This document shows positions 56,421-64,000 of a stretch of DNA of 64,000 nt, in pieces. The position numbers and the translations under genes were made by a program. How positions within the stretch are numbered: position 1 is the first letter of the stretch; the number at the start of each line of letters is the position of its first letter. The DNA is from Diphasiastrum complanatum (Eukaryota > Streptophyta > Lycopodiopsida > Lycopodiales > Lycopodiaceae): the NCBI GenBank assembly GCA_029204225.1, contig CM055094.1, forward strand, positions 65,244,293 to 65,308,292, read 5' to 3'. The notes under the pieces were generated by a model. That model was not told the origin of the DNA. It did no database searches and saw only the letters and a program-made list of their open reading frames with translations.

Positions 56421-56828
56421 CTGTTAGTAGAATCACGTGCTTATCAGCGCAATTGTATTGTGGTCTAATCGTTGTATTTACAACTTCAATATACAGATTT
56501 GCTATTGTTCTACACCTTTGCATTCTTGTTGAATGATAACTCTCGCTCCTCACACAAACACTATTAAGAAGATAATTGTATGGCTGTCTCTGACGTCTGA
56601 ATTGATTCTACATTCTCTTCATATCATATTATCAGTATTAGAGGATTGCATGGCATCTCAGGCACCTAATTTCTTTTGCAATCTCTCTTTCACGCCAATC
56701 TATGACTCCTAGACTGATAATCTGATTCCACACACAAAGCACTGTTCATAACTCCATTCGCTAAGTAATCCACGTAACTGGTTATAACAACTTCCTTGTT
56801 TTTCTTCCAATAGAAGTGGTATCAGAGC
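56421..56828 (+). mobile_element. LTR-like segment ending in a primer site
   Basis: TGGTATCAGAGC at 56817-56828 is preceded by an AT-rich LTR-like stretch; TGTTAGTAGAATCACG near 56421 is a possible start. A second TGGTATCAGAGC follows at 56880-56891. No gag follows; Copia F's broken end comes next on the other strand. Confidence 0.45.
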
Positions 56829-56944
56829 TGATATCTAATTCTGCCCATAGAGTAATATCAGTGTCTGCTCCCACATAAGTGGTATCAGAGCGAGTCTAGG
56901 ATTTATTCTAACTCTATATATGTATACACAGATATATATGTATA

Positions 56945-56950
<6 letters not shown>

Positions 56951-57030
<80 letters not shown>
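56951..57030 (+). repeat. (TG)40 microsatellite
   Basis: 80 bp of uninterrupted TG, followed by TATA(CA)n at 57031-57047, which could pair back on it. Long His/Thr and Val/Cys frames here come from the repeat. It marks the broken end of Copia F. Confidence 0.99.
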
Positions 57031-57034
<4 letters not shown>

Positions 57035-57062
57035 CACACACACACATAGATATATATATAAA

Positions 57063-58882
57063 AACATAGTGATTCTTGATGTCTTTGACAAGACATTTGT
57101 CACTGTCAAACTCAATCTTGAGTTGTTGATCAGCCATCGTCCCAACAGATAGTAGATTGTTAGCTAAGCCATGTACATATTGCACATTGCTTATCTACTT
57201 TATCTTCCCGCTAGCTAACTTCACTGGTACCACTCCAACTCCTTTAACAGATAGCAATTTGCCATTAGCTTGTCCAACTTCATCACCATTGTCAGTTTCC
57301 TTGAGTTCTGAAAACCACTCTTTCCTTGAAGTCATGTGCTTGGATGCACCACTATCAATGTACCATGTATTTTTGGCTTCATCACTTGTCATTAATGCTA
57401 TAATGAACAATTTTGAGCTCTCACCAATATCATCTTCATATTGATCATCATCGTATTGATGTTGATCAGTATGATTGTCTTCATAATAATAGTCATCAAA
57501 TTGATGTTGATCAACATAATTTCCCGCTTGCCATTTGTCTTTTCTTTGTTCCATCTCCTTTTGTTTCTTGAAGCATTCACGCTCCCAGTGGCCAGGTTTG
57601 TTGCAGTACCTACAATTTCCAGGTTTATTTTGTCTTGAATAGCCGCGTCCTTGACCTCGGGCTTGATTCCAATTGCCTCGATTCGGACTATCATTGACTT
57701 GCTCATGAAATTGTTGAAATGATCCCTAGCTTGAATTTCCTCCTCTCGATTGATACCTTCCACGGCCAAATCTTCCACCTCGTCCTCTAACTGCAAGAGC
57801 TTGATCATAGTTCCTGTTACGATGATTCAAGTTCTCTTGACGTTGCTCTTCTTGCAAAAGCAATCCACCTAGTTCTTCATAGGTTGGAAGATTTTCTCTT
57901 GTGGCTATACTCGTTACAAACATCTGATGTGACTCACTCAGACTATTCAATGTCAATTGCACGATCTCATGATCTTGTACTCGCTCTCCAAGTACTGCTA
58001 ATTGGTCACGGATCTCTTTGATCTTCAATATGTGATCGGCAATAGTTGCACCATCATCCGTCCGCAACGTATGCAACTTCGTCTTTAGAAACAGTATTCG
58101 AAATGTATTTGTCATTTCAAACAATGCCTTCAATGTATCCCACGTTTCTTTTGGTCCTTCCGAATCTGAAATATAGGGAATAATTGCATCTCTAACTGAT
58201 TAGTTGATGACATTTTGGGCTTTCCGTTTTCTCCTATCAAATGCCCGCTGATCTTCTTCAATCACTGACCTTGTCTCTTCACCTGTCACGATCTCCCACA
58301 GCTCCTTTTCCATCAAAATGTTCTTCAGTTTGAATTTCCAAACTACATAGGTGTCGGCACCTTCCAATTTGCTCGACTCATTAAGGACACCCTCACTTAG
58401 AGTTGTCATTACTGGATAGATGAGTCTGGCTCACAAAATTTATCACACCACAGAATTGTAAATTTTTGGTTGGACACCTGATATCTGTATGACGCGCAGG
58501 TGCACGACTACTCGGGATTCTCTTTAGCTTGCGCGCGTGGATCCGATATTGGTATGACGCACGGATCTGTGAAAAATAGAGAGAATATAAGAACTTTTAG
58601 AGAGAATATTCTAGATTTCCCACTTCGGCATGACGTCGCCTCCTCTTTGCAAAGATTTCGAAATGTGTGATCGTTCAAAAGATAGAGATCAGTAATGTGA
58701 AAAGTATGAAGCTTGCTAACACTGAATGACAGTACTAGACACTATTTAGTGTGATTTGTGGCACTCCAAACAGACAAATGAGAGATTTCTTGGCAAACCT
58801 CTCACACAAATAGCATTTTTCACAACAACTAGGAAGTATTGTAAGAATCTCCCCCACTCAACAGATTTACAATCTGTCTGAT
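57063..58882 (-). pseudogene. Copia F gag-protease part
   Basis: Minus strand, ATG at 58409 (MTTLSEGVLNESSKLEGAD), one frame with stops at 58200, 57726 and 57195. Gag has VVWKFKLKNILMEKELWE, DTLKALFEMTN, an RG-rich tail (GRGGRFGRGRYQSRGG) and a knuckle region; protease has the full site WYIDSGASKHMTSRKEWF. It ends in the region after protease (CLVKDIKNHY) at the TG microsatellite. The leader 58410-58882 has a single copy of the ~80-bp unit found three times in Copia E. Its upstream part lies at 63673-64000, displaced by element G. Confidence 0.9.
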
Positions 58883-60109
58883 TGTAGCGTAGGCATCCCA
58901 AAGGGAGTCGGGAACCACGACTTAGCTTTCCAGCCTTCAACTCTTGCCATCCAAACCCACTTGACATACAAGCAGCCAACTCGCCAACAACGATCAGACT
59001 TAACCAACTTGAAGTTCCGAAATCCAACATTGAGATCCAACCTGGCGCCATGCCAGATCGGGGGTCCCGATGTGGGTGACTTCCCTCCAAGCAAGCCGCC
59101 CGACATACATCAAACTTAACCAACTCGAAGCTTCATTACAAACGAGTAACATCCATTCCCAGCAAGCGGTCTGACTTACATCAGACTTAACCAACTGAAA
59201 GCTTCGTCACGAGCGCTGGAAGCCAACCTGGCGCCACGCCAGACTGGACAGCTATAAACAGGTAACTTCCACCCAAGCAAGCCATCCAACTCAGCCGACA
59301 AGTTAGAGCCCGTTCCCCAAGAGCTAAACCCATTCACGTTCATGCAAGGAACACTTAGAACCACAAGCCGTGACAGATATGAAGCAACCAGTTCCTGGAC
59401 CAAATGGTCCCGACAACATACCGCTGGCGCCGCGGACCGAATGGTCTCGACGGCATACCGTTGGCGTCCCAGGATACGACCCTCAACTATGTGCCAACTT
59501 AAAAATTTTGAAGCGGCCTTACAACTGGCGCTTTTATCGAACACTGAAACCCAGAAGGTAATCAGAGTCAGTCTGAGAAAAATCTTACTTTATTGATAAA
59601 TATGAGAAGGTTACATTTCAAGTGTGTGACCGACCCTAGTCTCCGGGGCGCTAGCATGCCAAGGCGAGAGCCATGACAACATTCCAGCAAGGGAGGCTGA
59701 GACTTGGTTGGAGCTCGCCCTGAGTCGCAACCCGCACTCCCCTATAGTATTGGTGGGATTCGGCACCCCCCCCCCCCCTCATACCAAGCACTCTACCCAA
59801 GCTGGTAAAGCACATTCTCTCTCTCTAGGATTTTCTCTTTCTAGAAAGTCATTTTCTCTCTCTAGATTTTATTGATCCCCAGACTTCCTTTAATCATGCC
59901 TAGATCGTGTGAGGTAATTGCACATCGATCTGAGCTCTATGGACTTCGCTAGAACCGATCAAAGATTTTCAGCCATAGGAACTTGGCGCCGGCTGGATTC
60001 TGGTCACAGTGGCGTCGGCGCCGTTGGCGTCGGGAGCAGCAGGGGCGCTGCTGGCACCGGGGACAATGCTGGCGCCGGAAGTAAAGCTTATGAAGCTAGC
60101 TTTACAACA
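58883..60109 (-). repeat. 3' LTR of element G
   Basis: 1227 bp; includes TGGCGCC-rich sequence (59985-60080) and a C-run at 59768-59780 that is much shorter in the other LTR. Open frames within it are shared by both LTRs and are not genes. Confidence 0.95.
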
Positions 60110-62432
60110 TCCACCTCACCTTTATAAAATCTGATGTCAGATTAAAGTAAAGGTGTCTCCCAATTAAAATAACTATACATTTAAGCTACTTGGCATAGTA
60201 CTCAATTTACTGGCCACTTTTTATTAACATTGAAGCTGGCACACCACAAGTCGGAGGCTCAGCTCTTTGTACTGAAAAATTACATAACTTGAAAATATCT
60301 CTTTGTCTGGAAAAAGCGTAGATTTGATATCGCTTTTGTAAAACCCAAGAACCTTATTAACTGGTGACAGAGGCCTTTCTGTGAAATGTTCGCCCCTGTC
60401 GCTTCTGACTTTTGACTTTGGAACTCCTTTGAGCTCCTGATTTGTCCTTGATGCACTTTGTGTTGAACTCCCTGAGCTCCAGATTTGATCAGTTCCGCAC
60501 AGGTATCAAGGCTCCCTGAGCCAAAGGATTTATCGTTTGATTGCCCACTTTATGGTCCACTCCGTGCCTTGTTGCTTCTGCACCTTGATTTCTCTCCTTG
60601 TCCCAGCCTATCTTGATACTTTTCCATCTTGGCTCTTTAAGGTAGGCAAAGATTGAGTACTCCGCAATGCACCTCTCACTTAGCTTGAAGTAGCTCTTTG
60701 AATCAGCCCAAATGTAACCATTGACCTCGTGGAAAGCCAAAGGGTCGCACCAGTTTGATCCGCATACGAACTATCTCTTCGCGTTTGTTTGAAGCACCAT
60801 GTCCGTCATGCAAAACTTGACTTTCACAATTCCATCACTGGTCAGTTGCCTCACAGTCAAAACAATAAGTGTACATCGAGCTTGGCTTCAAGTAGCTCTC
60901 TTTGAATCAGACACATGCACTAAGAGTTTGCACTGGTCCGATCTCAACGCAAACTGTCTCTTAGCGTCCGTTCAAAATACCAAGTCTCTCATGCAAGACT
61001 CAACTTTCACAGTTCCTTCATTGATCAGCTGCCTTACACGTAACACAAGCCAGCGTACTCATATGTTTCCTCATCATTGCTGGTCCAAAGAAAGCCTATA
61101 ACCAGCTTTCCTTTCCACAACAAAAACTTGTCAACTTATTAGGTCCAAAGTTCGCCAATCTCCTCGTGTGAGTATGGCTAGGTCACCTTGAATTTGCCCC
61201 CGTTTTGATCAACTTTCATTCAAAATTTTCCCCAAGAGAGAGGTGTGTGTGATAGTTCCCCTCCACTTATAAAATCAGCTGATCGGACTTAGAGTAGAGT
61301 TCTTCGGACAAAAAGCCTTTCCAACACTTTGCTTCCCATATGTTAGGATTATGGCTCGATCCAACTTGTTGCCAATCTCTGAAGAGGATCCTAGTCTTTC
61401 CCCTTTGAGGAAAAACCCAACTGATACTAGATATCACCCATGCTCAGAGAGTTTCAGTTCCGAAGGTGGCTGTCCCAAAATGAAGACCAACTGCTCCATA
61501 GAAGATCTCCCCTAAAATTGCCCTTTCCAACTTTTGACTTCCTGCTTGCGTCCGGTGGGCGTTGTCGCAAATGAAACTAACCCAAGAAACAGGCTAGCCA
61601 TCCATCCTTTGCAAACATTGAGTCGTTTCGTTGCCATTCACGTGCGAGTACTTGAACTACAAATCTGCCCCACAGATTCTGTAGTCCTCTTTGTTTGATG
61701 GTATCAGCCTTCACAAGAAAAGTTCCTTCTCGAGCCATCAGCTCCTTGTATCACAATAAATCATGCAAACCAGGCAAAGCACGAGTACTAAGACTCACCA
61801 CGAATACATACAAGTAAGACACTCAGGCAGGTTTACTAACATGTAACAAAGACAAGGTCCCCCTTTGAGATGGTCCTGCCAACGGACCTTTGCCTGGCCG
61901 CGCCCATACAAATCGATCACAAAATTAGCCCACATAGGACACCCCTCCAACTATCCGTGCTTTCACCACTAAGCAACACATTCCCTCAGTCACGCCCCAC
62001 CACTTTTTGGTCGATAGCCCTTATAGCTAAACGATCGGCAGCTATCCCGCACCGGCAGCTAACCACCCGTGCTTTACACCCGAATTCAAACAGCATCTCT
62101 GTATCAATGGTTAACCCGTATAGTTCGAATATGTCGCCCCGCACCCCACAAGGTACAGACCGTGCTTTCACCTACCTAGGCAGCACTTTGCCTCATCCGT
62201 CCTACGTGCAGACAGCGCCAGGCCCAAACCGCGAGAACTGACCGTGCTTACACCTCAAGGGCAACACTGTGACTCATCGAGTCCCCCGTTCTGCCGACCA
62301 CCCCGACCATGGACGCACCCGTGCTTACACTGTGGGCAGCACCTTGCACAACAATTGTCTTGATGAACCCCAAACAGTGGCCATTTCCGTGAGATCCGCA
62401 TAGTTGATCGGCCAGTCGGCTCTGATACCACA
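60110..62432 (-). other. Internal region of element G, no protein domains
   Basis: No gag or pol motif in any frame. Two diverged copies of a ~200-bp block lie at about 60670-60865 and 60880-61060 (TTGAAGTAGCTCT, TTTGAATCAG, TCATGCAA-ACT). Near the primer site CCGTGCTTWCACC-like words recur at 61955, 62067, 62160, 62242 and 62319. The 83-codon frame at 60740-60489 is the longest minus-strand one noted and is unrecognised. Confidence 0.8.
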
Positions 62433-63667
62433 TGTAGCGCAGGCATCCCAAAGGGAGCCGAGAACCACGACTTAGCTTCCCAGCCTTCAACTCTTGCCAT
62501 CCAAACCCACTTGACATACAAGCAGCCAACTCGCCAACAACGATCAGACTTAACCAACTTGAAGTTCCGAAAACCAACATTGAGATCCAACTTGGCGCCA
62601 TGCCAGATCAGGGGTCCCGATGTGGGTGACTTCCCTCCAAGCAAGTCGTCCGACATACATCAAACTTAACCAACTCGAAGCTTCGTTACAAACGAGTAAC
62701 ATCCATTCCCAGCAAGCGGTCTGACTTACATCAGACTTAACCAACTAAAAGCTTCGTCACGAGCGTTGGAAGCCAACCTGGCGTCACGCCAGACTGGACA
62801 GCCATAAACAGGTAACTTCCACCCAAGCAAGCCATCCAACTCAGCCGACAGGTTAGAGCTTGTTCCCCAAGAGCTAAACCCATTCACGTTCATGCAAGGA
62901 ACACTCAGAACCACAAGCCGCGACAAATATAGAGACAACCAGTTCTTGGACCAAATGGTCCTGATAGCATACCGCTGGCGCCACGGACCGAATGGTCCCG
63001 ACGGCATACCGCTGGCATTCCGGGATACGACCCTCAGCTATGTGCCAACTTAAATATTTTGAAGCGGCCTCACAACTGGCGCTTTTACCGAACACTGAAA
63101 CCCAGAAGGTAATCAGAGTCAGTTTGAGAAAAATTCCACTTTATTGATAAATCTGAGAAGGTTACATTTCAAGTGTGTGACCGACCCTAGTCTCCGGGGC
63201 GCTAGCATGCCAAGGCGAGAGCCATGACAACATTGCAGCAAGGGAGGCTGAGACTTGGTTGGAGCTCGCCCTGAGTCGCAACCTGCACTCCCCTATAGTA
63301 TTGGTGGGATTCGGCACCCCCACTCATACCAAGCACTCTACCCAGGCTGGTAAAGCACGTTTTTCTCTCTTTAGGATTTTCTCTTTCTAGAAAGTCATTT
63401 TCTCTCTCTAGATTTTATTGATCCCCAGACTTCCTTTAATCATGCCTAGATCGTGTGAGGTGATTGCACATAGATCTGAGCTCTCTAGACTTCGCTAGAA
63501 CCGATCAAAGATTTTTAGCCATAGGAACTTGGCGCCGGCTGGATTCTGGTCACAGTGGCGCCGGGAGTGGCGCCGGCGCCGTTGTTGCCGGGAGCAGCAG
63601 AGGCGCTGTTGGCGCCGGGGACAATGCTGGCGCCGGAAGTAAAGCTTATGAAGCTAGCTTTACAACA
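62433..63667 (-). repeat. 5' LTR of element G
   Basis: 1235 bp; on the plus strand TGTAGCGCAGG to TTTACAACA, next to primer site 62419-62430. Differences from the 3' LTR are mainly single-base transitions plus small indels in the GGCGCC-rich part. Confidence 0.95.
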
Positions 63668-63672
63668 CTGAT

Positions 63673-64000
63673 GCTGCGCTGGCCTTTTGGATGCCTCCGG
63701 GACTGTGTCTTCGTTCCCCACTGATGATTCTGAGCTCCAAACCTGCAAAATACACCAAAGAAGGATTTCTTCCAACCGTTTTTATCTCTCCAAGCTTTCA
63801 CCTCCCGTGAAGGACTTTCTCACTTGTTGCGGAGCCTGTGACAAGTTGTATCCACTGATCAGGCACGTTGCTCTAATACCATGTCAAGAATTAGATATGC
63901 AACATCAAGCATTCACCATAAGCAATCACCACACGAAGGTGGAAGAAGGACACGCACTATCACTCTATCACACTAACTCATACAGAATGTAAAATGTACA
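63673..64000 (-). mobile_element. Copia F 5' LTR end, primer site and upstream leader (runs off window)
   Basis: LTR from 63882 to beyond the window; primer site 63881-63870 with one mismatch (TGGTATTAGAGC); leader to 63673. It matches 16560-16909 of Copia E in reverse complement. The leader resumes at 58882 on the far side of element G. Confidence 0.9.

Larger units (their letters stand above)
58883..63667 (-). mobile_element. Element G, 4.8-kb non-coding LTR retrotransposon (LARD-like)
   Basis: 5' LTR 63667-62433 (1235 bp), primer site 62430-62419, internal region 62432-60110, purine-rich tract just above 60110 and 3' LTR 60109-58883 (1227 bp); LTR ends TGTTGTAAAGC and CGCTACA. CTGAT flanks both sides (58878-58882 and 63668-63672). 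LTRs are highly similar. The 2.3-kb interior shows no gag, protease, integrase or RT, so it would need proteins from another element. It sits inside the leader of Copia F. Confidence 0.95.

Noticed and set aside
56903-57185. Long His/Thr and Val/Cys reading frames
   Set aside because: They are translations of the (TG)40 microsatellite; only the short Copia F part above 57063 is real.
58746-59544. Minus-strand ORFs of 79-125 residues repeated near 62.3-63.0 kb
   Set aside because: They recur because they lie in the two LTRs of element G; no known domain and no expected coding role.

Overview
This window is nuclear DNA from a land plant with a repeat-rich genome. It holds one clear host gene, calreticulin, on the minus strand (start 26844, stop 21716; 14 coding exons, 426 residues, ending in HDEL). 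Almost everything else is layered transposable-element sequence, mainly Ty1/Copia retrotransposons primed by initiator-methionine tRNA; thirteen matching or near-matching primer sites (TGGTATCAGAGC type) can be seen. The diverged calreticulin and a fragment of an unusual reverse-transcriptase-linked C-terminal region at 47.5-48.1 kb make me lean towards a seed-free plant (moss, lycophyte or fern). That is inference, not proof.

Layout. 0-3.2 kb: repeat R, an inverted LTR piece and the 3' end of a Gypsy-like element, which together look like a 2.7-kb inversion. 3.2-8.1 kb: decayed Copia A with an intact 3' LTR. 8.1-9.0 kb: deletion derivative Copia B, cut by the truncated minus-strand Copia B' (9.0-12.65 kb). 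12.76-13.14 kb: a 25-26-bp minisatellite. 14.2-16.1 kb: Copia scraps. 16.45-20.47 kb: Copia E. 20.5-27.4 kb: calreticulin and its promoter. 28.77-30.42 kb: a hAT-like DNA transposon with 8-bp target duplication and a BED-type zinc-finger ORF. 30.8-40 kb: Gypsy and Copia fragments, several LTRs and tandem repeats. 41.0-42.6 kb: an intact 264-codon unknown ORF next to a second copy of R. 43.06-47.30 kb: Copia C, with both LTRs and a GTACA duplication but no integrase. 47.45-51.6 kb: the RT-linked fragment and minus-strand Copia D. 52.2-56.8 kb: further Copia remnants. 57.06-64 kb: minus-strand Copia F, split by a 4.8-kb non-coding LTR element G (58883-63667, CTGAT duplication). The relative Copia E carries the matching unfilled site at 16910-16914.

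Functionally only calreticulin looks like a conserved cellular gene (an ER lectin chaperone and calcium store). None of the retroelements has a complete uninterrupted gag-pol; B', C and D have the most open reading frames. The most informative signals are structural: the inversion supported at both junctions, the nested insertion with its empty site, an integrase-less but TSD-flanked Copia, palindromic CACACGTGTG motifs recurring in one Copia LTR family, and a candidate antisense ORF of a Gypsy-like element. I did not find a convincing new defence or metabolic system.
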